A stretch of DNA of 64,000 nucleotides, taken from Hirundichthys speculiger (lineage: Eukaryota > Chordata > Actinopteri > Beloniformes > Exocoetidae). The notes under the pieces are model-generated. The model made no database searches. It worked only from the letters and a program-made list of their open reading frames with translations, and was not told the DNA's origin. Positions 37,501 through 50,600 of the stretch are shown piece by piece; within the stretch, counting starts at the first letter, position 1, and the number at the start of each line of letters is the position of its first letter. The stretch covers positions 5,320,501-5,384,500 of the forward strand of contig JAGFBZ010000258.1 of assembly GCA_018398805.1 (NCBI GenBank), given 5' to 3'. The translations under genes were made by a program, and so were the position numbers.

Positions 37501-38462
37501 AAACAAGCACGAGAAAACGCGAGGCTACAATTTCTAGCTGGCTGGCTGGTTTGAAGTTGAGTTCTGAGTCCTGTCTTGTCTGGTTTCCAGATTCTACAAA
37601 TGGACATACCCAACCTGGAAATATAGCTTTCCTTTTATTCTGTTATATATCTACACTCAGTTGCTCTCTTTAAAACAAACAAGAAAAAAAAAACAAAAAC
37701 AAAACACTAGCTTCTAGTTGTGTCACACTTTTCAAAACTGCGCCCACAAAGACACCGCAGCCATTTTTTCCTCTACACATCACACGCCGTTTAACACTTT
37801 CTGAAAAGAAGAAAATAAGAGCCATACCCAGCTGCTCATAGAAGTGCACCAAAACAGTTTTAAGACACAGTTTACCTCCAAAAACAACTGACACAAGGCT
37901 GGTAAAATGCTCTACAGACTCAGAATTTACTCCATGCAGATGCTTACAAATGTGAATCGATGCATATTTGCCTGCCTGCGGGTCATGTACTGTATTTTCA
38001 TTAAAATATATATGTGTATATATTTGGATACGTCACATTTAGTATGTTTGCAAAGGAGATTAAATGGCACTAACACACACGCTTTGCCACAGTCGTGCTC
38101 GAGCTTAGTGGTGAAACCCCGTCTGGTACATTCTGTCTGCTTCTCTGTTCTGCTCGCTCCTGCTTTCCTTCCTGATATCTGTCGTTTTTACACCTTCTTT
38201 CAATGCTTTTTTTTTTGGGGGGGGGAGTGCATGTTCATCGGGAGGTCACAGTGTGACGAGGGCCTGACGGGTGAGGAGATGAAGGTGTCAGCAGTCTTTG
38301 TGACAGGTAGCCTTAGTCGCCAGAGTGACAGCCACCACGGGGTAAAAGTAGGTGTCCACAACAACTGTCACCGTAGCAACTGCCACCAAAGGGATGGTCA
38401 CATTTGCCAGGGTGATGAGGGGTGGCTGTAGCAGAGCGCTGCAGCCAGGCCGCGGCCCTTCG
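34548..38462 (-). other. nrcam: nrcam 3' UTR / downstream region
   Basis: No further gene is seen between the nrcam stop and the spacer. The stretch is mostly AT-rich with homopolymers. The minus-strand open frame at about 34667-34870 has no family match and I do not call it. How much of this is transcribed UTR is inferred. Confidence 0.45.
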
Positions 38463-38697
38463 CTAGACGAACGAGTTCATGGCGTTGACGGGTGACGGGG
38501 CCTCTGAACTCTCGTTGCCTTCGTGCGTGTCTTTCTCTTTCTTGCCGCTGTACTGGCCGATGAAGGAGCCGTCCTCGTTGAACTGTCCGTCCCCACCCTC
38601 CCCGTAGTCCACTAAACTGTCGTCACTCTCGTCGCGGCGCACCGTGCCGTTGGACGGTGTCCGGCTGCCCTTCAGCGGTTTGTGGTCTTCCGTGTCA
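38463..38697 (-). CDS. nrcam: nrcam last exon: FIGQY tail, SFV end and stop
   Basis: Residues about 1237-1314, from [20 protein letters not shown] to [10 protein letters not shown] and TAG (38463-38465). It carries FIGQY, the conserved ankyrin-binding motif whose tyrosine phosphorylation controls binding, and a C-terminal SFV of the PDZ-ligand type known for NrCAM. Confidence 0.98.
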
Positions 38698-41600
38698 CTG
38701 TAAGAGGAAGGAGGAGGTTGAAAGGAGGGTTCACCGAGAGAGAAATTCATGCAGTCGGCAAAAACTCTTCCGCAGTTGTCAAAAATCTGTCAAGCATTTT
38801 ACACATAAGCAGTCTGGCTTTTCCACTGCACAAGAACCACACAGACAATGTTGACAATGCTGGCTTTTGTATCCAGCTGGATTTAGCTGGATTTATGATA
38901 AATACAGACATGTTTGCATTTCCATCGAAAAACCAAGAGGTTCTTGAAATGCTCATTAACAAAAGAGAAGATCATGTTTTACTGAGCCTGATGCTACGGT
39001 ACTTGCACAGTGGATCCGCTCAGGTACATATGTAGTATCATCTTAAGCGTTAGTGCTGTACTGGTTCAAGCCTGGGTGCACTGCTAGAAGATTTTGCAAA
39101 GGCGTGCTGTTCAGTTCTTTGCAATGTACCTGTGTTAGAATGCAATTTCTGAAACAATTTCAATCAATATGCTTCCAGTTTACATGCAGTCATCAAAAAT
39201 GCAAATGAAAAGGCATTATTACCATTAAAACCATGTTTTTATGCAAAAACACATTGGGTTCATTAAATTTTAAGCAAGTTCCAGAGCTAAGATTATACCC
39301 CCAATTTCAAAAAAGTTAGGATGCTGAGTAAAATATAAGTAAAAACAGAATGCTGTGCTTTGCAAGATCTCATAAACTCCCATTTTATTCCCAATAGAAC
39401 ATTAAGAACATGTCAGATGTTGAAACTAAGACATATTACCATTTCATCAAAAATATTAGTTCATTTTGACTTTGATAGTCGCAACACATCTCCAAAAAGT
39501 TGGAACAGAGGCAACAAAAAGTTGAAAAAGCCTGCATCTCTGATGGTGTGGGTCTCTGGTGTGGGAAGCTGGAACATCTGGAAACGCTCCTGTCAGTGCT
39601 GCAGAGGACATAGAAGTTGGGCATAACTCCTTGGTTTGAGCAGGTGGTCCTATAAACTGAGAATACAGTCCTCCTGCAGTGGTTGCTGGTTCGAGTCCTG
39701 ATCCTTTGCTGCATGTCCTCTTCACTCTCTCTGCCCCCACTTTCCTGTCTGTGCACTGTTAATAAAAACCACTAGAGCCATAAAAATATTAGCAAAAAAA
39801 AATACATAGAGGTTTTAGATGCACGCTCCCATCCAAACAATGTCAAAATGTCAGACAATGTCAAAGTCAAAATGAGCTGATATTTTCCATCAAACAGCGA
39901 AATGTCTCAGTTACAACACCAGACATTTTTTGATCTATTGGAATAAAATATGAGTTCATGAGATTTGTAAATCGTTGCTTACTGTTTTTAAATCTATATT
40001 TTACACAGTGTCCCAGCTTTGCGGGGCTGTACTATTGTGTACTTTTAACATTTTACCTATTAATAAATCTAATTATTAAAACAATGAAATGAATTCTTCT
40101 ACAGTGAGTAAAAGCGGTAAATTATATCGCTGAATTTTAGTTTCAGTGTTTTGATCGTCTCAAAACAATGAGGAAAGTGATATAGACCCAGCTTACAACT
40201 AGCATTAATTTTGGTGATCTGATCACAAGTGGACTGGTGATGAAGAAATCACTTACCCACCTTCAAAAAAAAAAAAAAAAAAATGAAGACGAGACACCTT
40301 AGATTATATTTTGAACTCAATGAAATGAACAGCTGTATTCTTAGGACAAAGAAAAAAGACAGCTTCTAACTAAGCTGTCTTTGTTAGTTACTGCAAAAAA
40401 AAAAAAACTTAGTAGAAAATAAAGCATCCATTTATTACACTATTTTGCCCATGTAGTTACATGATCCTCATAGAAATAAAAGCTGAGTGGTTGGCACATT
40501 GTGGAAATCCATCAGCTTTTGTGGCAGGTGGGCAAAAATTGAACATTTCAGATTGGTCAAATCCCAACCCCCTCTGAAGTCTCGTCTATGGACATGATGC
40601 TTCTCCACACACACAGATGGCTTTGCTGTTCTGAGTTTAGCAGTGTTCAGATAGATCAGATGTGTCTTTCAGAGAAGATCCCCTGCTTTTGTGCCGTATT
40701 CACACCAACAGTGAACAGTGATCCTGATCAAGGTCCTCAAGGTGAAACTTGACTTCTTAATCTGACTGCTTAGAGCCCAACTGTACAGAGGTCTGTACTT
40801 GTTTTGACTGGAAGAGGCTAAAGCTCCAGTGCTTCGGGCTTTTCCTCAGATCTCTGCACAGAGATCAGTTCAGAAAGCTGCAAGGTTTAAAACCCCAGTT
40901 TCAATGTTGTTTTGATTGATCAAAGCTCTTGGAAATGTCACGTATTTTGCATCCCTACATCAGAAAAGGTCTGGGTGATATAGAAAGTGCAGATAACTTT
41001 GACTTTTAATTCTTTGCAGATCTTTCATGTTTCTTCTCATCATCTTATCTTAATATCCATCATTTTTTGCATCTGAGCACAACAAAGTCCAAAAAAGGTT
41101 GGTTATGGAAACAATTTAAGATTAAGAAAGAAATGTAAAAAAAAAAAAAAAAGGAAAAAAATAATGATGTAAATTCAAACAAAAGGTGATTTAAATGATG
41201 ACTTGGTGCAAAAGCATCATCCATGAGCGGCTGGGTCTCTGAGTTAGAACGGAGGACCTCCATTTTTTTCAACAAATAGAAAAATCCTTGAAATATTCAG
41301 TCAATGTCCCTCAAAGAAAAGTTGGAAGGGACTTTTCACATTTCTTGCTCGAGAGAGCATAATGTCAAATGACATTTCAAAAAAGCTGGAGGAATTTCAA
41401 ATGTGCAAGTCTTAACTAGATACATGGGCAAGGGATTACTTTAGAAAACATTTGTCAAGCACTACAACATGGATCCACATTTAAAAATTGGTCTTAAATT
41501 TTTGATTATGCACAAAAACAGTTTATGTTAACCTTGTCCAGAGGCACCATCAGCATCCCTGGGCTCGGAGGTATGTGCATTTTGCCACATTTCAGGGTTC

Positions 41601-44600
41601 AAATCATAAAGAAATAATGTTTAAATGTTTTTGTCAAGAATCAATAAGTGGGACACAATCATTAAGTGGAACGAAATTGATTGGATATTTTAAACTTTTT
41701 TAACAAATAAAAAACTAAAAAGTGGAGCGTGCAATATTATTCGGCCCCTTTACTTTCAGTGCAGCAAACTGACTCCAGAAGTTCAATGAGGATCTCTGAA
41801 TGATCCAATGTTGATCCTAAATGACTGATGATGATCAATAGAATCCACCTGTGTGTAATCAAGTCTCCGTATAAATGCAGCTGCTCTGTGATAGTCTCAG
41901 GGTTCTGTTTAAAGCTCAGAGAGCATCATGAAGACCAAGGAAACACACCAGGCAGGTCCCAGATACTGTTGTGGAGAAGTTTAAAGCCGGATTTGGAGAC
42001 AAAAAGGTTTCCCAAGCTTTAAACATCTCAAGGTAGCACTGTGGCAAGCAATCATATTGAAATGGAAGGAGTATCAGACTTGGCAGCTGGTAACTGCAGC
42101 AAAAGGTGGCGCTACAAAGTATTAACGCAAGGTGGTCGAATAATATTGCATGCTCCTACTTTTCAGTTTATTTGTTAAAGTTTAAAATACCCAATAAATT
42201 TCATTCCACCTCATGATTGTGTTCCACTTGTTGTTGATTCTTGACAAAAAAAATTGAAATTTTATATCTTTATGTTTGAACCCTGAAATGTGGCAAAAGG
42301 TTGAAATGTTCCAAGGGGGCCGAATACTTTCGCAAGGAACTGTAGCATGTATTGAGGTCAGATGATACAGCATAACAGAACGTTTGCTCATCTGTGATGG
42401 CAGCATTAACGGAGGAACATATACTGAGATTTTAGAGCAACATCTGCTGCCATCTGGACCACATCTTTTCCAGGGATGTTCATGCATTTTCCACCAAGAT
42501 AATGCAAAACCGCATTCCGCATGTACTGCAAAGGCATGGCTGAGGAAGAACAGGTACAAGTACTGGACTGGCCTGCCTGCAGTCCTGACTTATACCCAAT
42601 AATGATAAATGTGCAGAGAATTTTGAGATGAAAATGCAATAATATACTATTGGAAACCTTGAGATGTGCTTGTAGAAAGGAATGGGGACAACAAATCAAC
42701 TGAAATGGTTGATCACTTGGCATCCTAAAGAACGCCAGAATACCTGATAAGTTTTTTGAGAAGGCAATGGCAATATTACAAAGTTTATTTGTTTTTTTCT
42801 GGCTTGTGGCAGGCCTAAGATTGCAGAAATGAATGAAATGAAATTGAAAAGAACAAATGTGAAATATCCCGAGTTTACACTGTCTGCAAAGAAATAAGTC
42901 AAAATAAATGAAAGAATAAATGCACACTTTTTAATTAGCATTTTCCATATGGCCCAAACCTTTTGTGATTTAGAGTTTCTGCTTTCTCACACTCCATAAT
43001 GTTACATAACAAAAGCAGCTTTTAACATCTGAATCTATGACAACATCGTTGTGGCCACAGAAGGTCCACTTGTGATCGGATCACCCAAGATGCATGTTAA
43101 TTCCATGTGCAAACATGGTCTTTGTAGAACAGATGGGTTGATGTGTTTTGTCCCTTGCCTTTAGTTTCACTAAAGTTAGAAAAACCTTAAAGGTGCTTCA
43201 TGGGCTGCATGAATTGCATGCTCTAGTTTTACCCCATCTCGTCTTACCTCTCCATTGACCTAAACCCCCAGAATAGAGAGATAAAAAAAAATGCAAGTGC
43301 AACATGAAAAGTGAGTTAATGAAAGCTTCTTCTTGTTTATGCACTTAAAAACAAAAACACAGAAAATGTTATCAGTTTGGTAACATTAGGCATGCACATG
43401 GATAGCCTGGCCAGCCATACTCTACATGCTCATCCTCCCATTCATACCCTTTTCCACTGGTTCAAAACATACCAAACCAATTGCAAGAGATCTTTATACG
43501 TTGACTCAGAAGAGCTACTGCTCCAAACAACCAAGATGGCTGCAGTCATGAATCATAATGGAAATCATAATGAAATTCAGATGAACCAGATTAATTCTTT
43601 GTATCAAAGAGTAAAAGAAGCAGGAAGGCTGGCCAGGCTAGCACATGGAAACACTGAACAGGGAAACATCTGCATTGAATGTTACTCCAGGACTGTTAAA
43701 TTGACTGAATTATACAGTTCAAACTTCCTGAGAAGGCTTTGAAGTCTTGTTCTTTTACAATTTCTAGATGAAGTGAAATCGATGATTACGAAGAAGTTAG
43801 TGCGTACTTTTCCTGGGCAAGAAATGAAATACCTTGTTAAAGCTTGATATATTATATTTTGCATTAAGGAAAGCATTTTTTAAAATTATGATTAGATGGT
43901 CAGAGTGTAGATGAGTTGGTACACACAGAGTTGTCTGGATTTTGCCTTGCCTCTATGCAGCGTTTTGAAATGGAGTCTGGTGGGGAGAGTTTCTCTGCAG
44001 CCTCGTAATATGTTCTATGTTCAAAATAACCAAGTCAGGATAAAATACATTCAATTAAACAAAGAAAAATATTGTCACAATTGTCTGCTGTGACCCTACG
44101 GTACCACACATTAAACCTCCTGACTGAAGCACTGTTGGTCATCTCTCACCTGTATTCTCCAAACGTCCCATCATCCTCCTTCATGGGCTGGATCTCTGGG
44201 TCTTGGTGAGCATCTTCTTTCTCTTTCACTGTGAATTACACAATGGGTTTCTTTCAGCTTTCTGCTTATTCATTTCAGTAGGTCATGGCACATGCTGATT
44301 ACGCTGCTTTACCTGGGTATTTGCCGCCCTTGTTTCTCTTGATGAAGCACACGATGAGGAGCACCAAGATGAGGAGAGCGATGGCGCACATCAGTCCAAT
44401 AAACCAGCCCTGGGTGGCGATGTCTACCTGCCGGCTGGGCACAGCTGGACACACGAGAGGGGGCAGAGTCAGTCTCGCGATCCAAATGTAAATGAAGGAA
44501 CTACTCTCTTCATGCTGAGCAACACTGTCATTAGCTGCAACACTGGAATGGGATTTTAAAATGGGTTAATATGGAACAATCATTGAGACACTGAAAATGA

Positions 44601-47600
44601 TGAAAATGAGAGGACACAGACCATAAACTGATGGAACATGCATGAAACCACTGTGGTTATCCTGGGCTAATCTGTCAGTCTTTTTATTTTTTAATATTAG
44701 ATAATAATAGTATAGTACCAAGTTACAGAGCTGTGGGGATTTATTAATGCTTATGGAGTCAGATTCACAATTTGTTCCATAATTATTGAGTAAGTTAGAG
44801 TTCAAGAGGGCTACTTCATAATGTATAATTCACAAAAATCTATGTTACTGACATGATGTTGCCAATATCATGACATGTCAGTACCTGATGAAACCATAAT
44901 AACAGTCTTTTATTTAATCTTTTTTTTTTTTTTTCTGAACTTATGGTTTGGGAGTATTTCTGTCAAAATCAAGAAGCTCCGGAATCAAATGGTGAAGTTT
45001 CAAATGGTCAGTTTCAGTCCAGTCCGGACTGTATTTTTCAAAGACACACAGAAACCTTTGCACGTCAACTTTCAGCCGCTTCCCCACAAGTTTGTAGATT
45101 CAGGGTTTAAAACCTAACTTTTTAAGAACAGCTGTGTTCCTGCTGCTGTTACACTGATGAAAAAGCTGCAACATTTGCACATTTATTTCTTTTTGAGTCT
45201 TTTTTATTTTATTTTAATTTTAAATTGCTTTTATTTGTTTTTATCCTGTTATTCTCTTTAATTTTATTGCATTCTTTTAACTTCTGTAGGAGGAAATCTG
45301 ATGAAGCAATAGAGTACTTTATTTTATTGTTTTTGCTAGTTTTTATTCTATTTCTATATGTATGTTTTAGCTGTATGGGTATCTGTGAATGGGACTGTCA
45401 TCTCAACACTGCAAAGCAAATCTACCAATGAAGTAACCTCAACCTGATATGTCAATTACTTTATTATCACATTATAATGATTAACAGATAATTTAATATA
45501 ATTAATAATATGTAGGAATAACATTAAAAAATATTCACATATTAAACACAATTTAGCTTATGAACAATGACTTCAAAGTTCTATATTCAAATTAATTAAA
45601 TTCCTTTAAAAAAAGGCCAATTTTGGCACTTTAATAATCTGATATTTTATGACCTTTCTTTTCAAAATCCGACGCAACATAGAGTAGGGTGAAAAAATCC
45701 ATAAATATCCAAAGAAACTTCCACAATTAATCATTCTCAATAAAATAACAATTACATGTATTACAATCCTCCCAATGTCTTGTGTTATAGAAAAACACAA
45801 AGCGCAAAGATATGCATAATGCAAAGTGGGGCCATACTTTCTCTCACTCATCTGAAAGAAGGAGATAAAGATGGAGAACCCATGACATCACGCCATGTTT
45901 GCTCTACGTGTCTTCTGAAACTCTAGAGTTGCTAAATAATTCAGGGTGAAATAGTTCATCTGACTCATCCTCTGTAAAAATGGTTGTAATTTAATCAAAT
46001 TATTCTGTCACTACTTTAAAATAAGAAAAGAGAACAAAGGTGGTGAGAGCACCTGTTACAGGTGGACATGAAATGACTCAATGGCACCTAATGACAGTTA
46101 CTGACATGCTGCACACAAACGAGGAAACATTCATGTCTGGATGATGATGATGGGACAGTGCTGATGCAACACTGATAAAATAATAATAAAAAAAGAAAAG
46201 AACATCTTCTGTGAGGCATGCTGCCTCACCTGGCACTGTAACCAACTCTTCTTTTGTGCTGTAGACCGTCTGTCCAGCTCCATCTTTAGCTACCACACGC
46301 ACCCAATAGGACAACCCCGGCTTTAAGCTTTTTATCGTGTGCGAGTGTGTGCCATTTACCAACTCCTTTTTCCAGTCCTCTTTACCTAGAATTGTTGCAG
46401 TGAATGAAGCTGTGTTAGCCTTTGGGAAAAATTATTTTCTAAATTTATGGCATTTGAATGGTATTTTCCAAGGGTATGTTAGCAGAGATTTGACTGATGC
46501 AATTATGGGACAGTCAAGGCATGCACTACTGTTCTGAGCAGCAAATACAAAGAAAAGCCTTACTGTTTTCTAGAGTATACTCCACAAATACATTCTTTTG
46601 GTGTCCAAAGTTTTCCCAAATGATCAATGCACCTTCCTCTGATACAGATGTATTAACTATGCTGAAAACGGGGCCAACAGGGGACACTAAGCACACAAGG
46701 GAGAGAGAAAATGGTGTTTTTTTTCGAAAGCCAAGATTGCCAAGTTACTTGAAAGTGCCTTAATATCTTTCCATTTACTGCAAAGGAGTCACAATATCTT
46801 TGTCCATATTTATTTATATAATATCTCCAGGGCAGTGTGTATTAAAGAAAAATGCATTATTCAGCTGCTGCAAAGATGTCCATCTCTGTAAATGTAATAT
46901 TATACTAAATTGCCAAAGAGGTGAGGTTAGTAACGCAAGACACCTCATTCCCATCACTGTAATGGGTCTGAATTTGTTTTGATTCTCTTTGATTCATGAC
47001 TCTATAAAGTGGAGTGTGAATGCACTGAATCCTTTAAAGTCTTTGCTTTAAAAGCAAATGAGAGAACCAAATTAAAAAGATAATACATTTTAAACTTTTA
47101 TTATTATCTGTTGATGAAAATGATCAATTACTACATATATGTGAGAGGCAAATGCATCTGATCTATTATATTAAGTTGATAATCAGGTGCAAGTTCATAA
47201 CTAAGACTGCAAAAGGTTACAATAATATCTTAAAAGAGACCTCCAGGAGTGATTGATCAACAAACTGATCAACAAACTGAGACAACCCTTGACAAAGCTG
47301 GCAGGATGAACAAAGAGCTTGCCATGACTTTTTGGGTACTTGGGTGGTTCCCCGCCCCCAACCGGTCTGCAGTGTAAAACAAACTCAGTATAGTGGCGAT
47401 GAATGAGAGAAATAGACTTGTTTTTTTGGCAAATATCTAAGTTGTTTTTTTGCACTAATTACAGTTTAATAATTTTGAGTTGACTAATAAGTAACCTGAG
47501 TCTCACAATGCATTTCTGTTTTAAAAAGATATGCAGCGGAAAACAAAGTCATTGCAGCCGCTGATACTGTGACACAATAATTTTATTTAGAAGAAGAGAA

Positions 47601-50600
47601 GATAATTCTTGTTTATTTTTATTTATTTTGCACAGGTTGAACTTCTGTTTTTGCTTTGAAAAGATGTGCAGTTGCAAACAGGCTCACTGTAGCCTTTAAT
47701 ACTTTAACATTGTTTCCATTCATACTTGAATGTAGTTTTTGTTTAAAAAAGGTGACTACACATTTTATTTTATCTAATCTGGATAAGAAATGAAGAGACT
47801 GGAGGAGAAATGTAATTTGTTATTGTTCTGGGAATTTGCAAGTTCTGTTTGCTCTTTATTTTTGAAAAAGCAGTCTAAAGGACTATTCTAGTGAAAAAAA
47901 AATGCAACAAAAAGGTGGTTGTTTTTTAATAATACAATACATTAGGGAATATGGGAAGAAAATTGTCTGCATCTTTATTTTTTCAAATAATGTTAAGGGA
48001 GCCTGAAAATGTTTCTTTCTCCAAAGGATAAAATGGCAGAAAAAGTTTGGGAACCACTGACTGTGAGGTTATTGATAGATAGAAGAGTAAAGCCAGATTT
48101 TGAAAGTAACAGTTTATATGCTATTACCTCTCACAGATATATAATAAAGAATCATTAACCTTCAATAAACAAAAGACCAATTTCATTTTTATATCGTGAA
48201 AAAACAGTCCTCTATCTACTTTTAGTACACCTGTGATAATCTCAAATGCATATGGTTAAGAAGAAAAACAGAACATGTGAAGGGTTTCACAAACTTTTTA
48301 GCAGCGCTGTGCATTTTGAAATATTTTTTTTGCAGCATGAAGTTTACGGGTGAATACAGTATTTGGAAAGGTTGTTAGGGACACAGGGAAAGCTTGTACC
48401 CTTGTAAAACAGGGATTGCAGAGACTGAGTGGTGGGGGAAGTTGGGTGAGGGGGCTCTGTGGGGCCTGAAAGGACATGGAAAAGAGTGAGACAACACACC
48501 TACAGTATTGTGCACACTACAAAAGACAACATAAAATAATATCACAATCCTTAGATTCTGAGTTAAATCAAACACCCGATTCACTGCTGTATCCACAGAA
48601 ATTAAACTATGCATCTGTGAATCACAACACTGCAGCATGCATCACTTGGTTCAAATTAAATGCATAAATGCAAATCATTGCATCAACAGGTTAAAAAAAG
48701 AATGTTAGTATGCAATAGTACAAGAAACACATTCACAAGTACCATGCACTCTAATGAAGCCACACTGATTTAAAGAAGGCAAATACTAAAAACTGCAAAA
48801 GCAGCTAATTCTACCTGTAAATCCAGCATGTTCTTTTTGAATAGGCTGAATATGGATGCTTGCAGATCCCATAAAGGACTAAGACCTAAATCTTACTTAT
48901 TCAGACAGGGAGTGTTTAACTGTACTAACAAAGTAACATGCATGCAGAACTGAGCTAAGTACGGTATCTATTCTGTAAGGTTTATTTTTGGTTTCATCTG
49001 ATGATAACGTTAGCATGCAGTGGGTTACCTTTGCCCGGCTCTACAGTGGGCTGAATACGAGCTTAAAGGAGAAGAGAAAAAGAAAGACAAAGACAGAAAG
49101 GATTTAAGGTGCTGTGTGAAGAATGCAGCAGAGCCTCATCATCATCAACTGAACTGGTTAAGACCTTTAGTGAAGACAACATGTTGATTGACTAAAACAA
49201 GTCAGCTGTGTTTCTGCATGGTTGCAACAAAAACCTGCAGCCATGCGGTCCTTTCACGGATCAGTTTCGAGACCCCTGTTCTACGCCAATAATATCTGTC
49301 AGAGGAGTCAGGGGAGTTTTAAGGCTGTTTTAAGGTTTTGACCTTTTCTTCCAGCTGAGCTTTTGGTTTCCTCCACATTGAGCCAAATACTGCAGATCCA
49401 TGCACACGAGTCTCACCTGTGTCCATAGCTGTGGAGGCCTCTTCTGTGATGAATGGGCCAGGGCCCATGATTGTCCTTGCAGTTAAGTAGAATTTGTAGA
49501 GCATACTGGAGTTCAGGCTGGTCAGGGTAATGCTTGTCTCGTTGGCGAGAAAGGTCATTTCCTTGAGTGGTCCCAGTTCACTGGTACTATTGACTGTAGA
49601 GATTTAGAAAAGTGGTCAACGACAGGGAACTAGAGGGAGGACGAAAGAAGAAGAGAAAAGGGTGAGTTATAAGCAGTCTTTGAGCCTCTGTTTGATCCTA
49701 CCTGGCTGGTAGGTCAGTGTGTATCCTACGAGGCGGCCATTGTTGTTCACTGGTGGGGCCCAGTTCAGAGTGAGAGAGTCCAAACCAAGGTTGACCGCAT
49801 CCAGAGAAGAAGGAGGCCCTGGCACTGAAACCAAAACCAAAATTTCAATCAAAAATGTCAGTGTTGGGCCACCGTGTGTTTATAATTCTGGAGAAAGGCC
49901 TGGCCACAGACAAAGAAACCTCAGAAAGACTCAAACCCCAGAAGGCTTTGCAGGCAAAATTACTTCACAACCAGACAAAGTGATGTAGCTCTCACTGGCT
50001 TTTAAGCCTCCAAAACCATCAGGGGTCCTTGCTGAGAAGGCAGAGAAATGTGCAACATCTGTAATACATGGTGCCTGAGTTGCTGTACCTCCACCTCGAC
50101 CTCCTTACAGGTCGAGGTGGAGGTACAGCAACTCAGGCACCTCCACTGTCCCAACTCCTTCTTAGAGTGACCAGCCAAGGGTCTGCATTCTTCACCACCG
50201 CATCTAAAGAAGGCCATTTGGTTGCCATGGACAACCACATGTCTCATCCAGTCGCAACGCAATAACAGAGTGACTGACTGGTGAACCCAGAAGGAAGACA
50301 GCGCAGCTGCTGTTGCTGCATCGATACTGCTTCTCTATGTCAACCAGACAGCGGGAGAGCAGCTCCAGGCCGTCAGCAGCATGTTTTAACCCTGCCCTGT
50401 CCATCTGGGCCCGGATAATTAGCGCAGATATCCCCAGACATCACGATGCCGCTGATCACTCCACGTCAGAGGCTTCTGTGTCTGGGCAGAGCTTCATATA
50501 GTGTTGTTTTCCAAGTTTCCTTTTCATGTGTGTGACGCATGTTTAGAACTGGACCATTGGTTCTACTGTAACTGGGAATTGTGTTGATTTTCTTTCTCTC

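Larger units (their letters stand above)
38698..44149. other. Large nrcam intron rich in transposon remnants
   Basis: This intron separates the two main tail exons. It holds the Tc1/mariner copy with a nested SINE (39.3-40.03 kb), a second Tc1-like element (41.57-42.34 kb), a transposase fragment (42.38-42.79 kb), the RSME microexon (43248-43259) and an intact MITE (43.40-43.64 kb). The rest is AT-rich with poly-A runs near 40266, 40395 and 41139. Confidence 0.7.
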
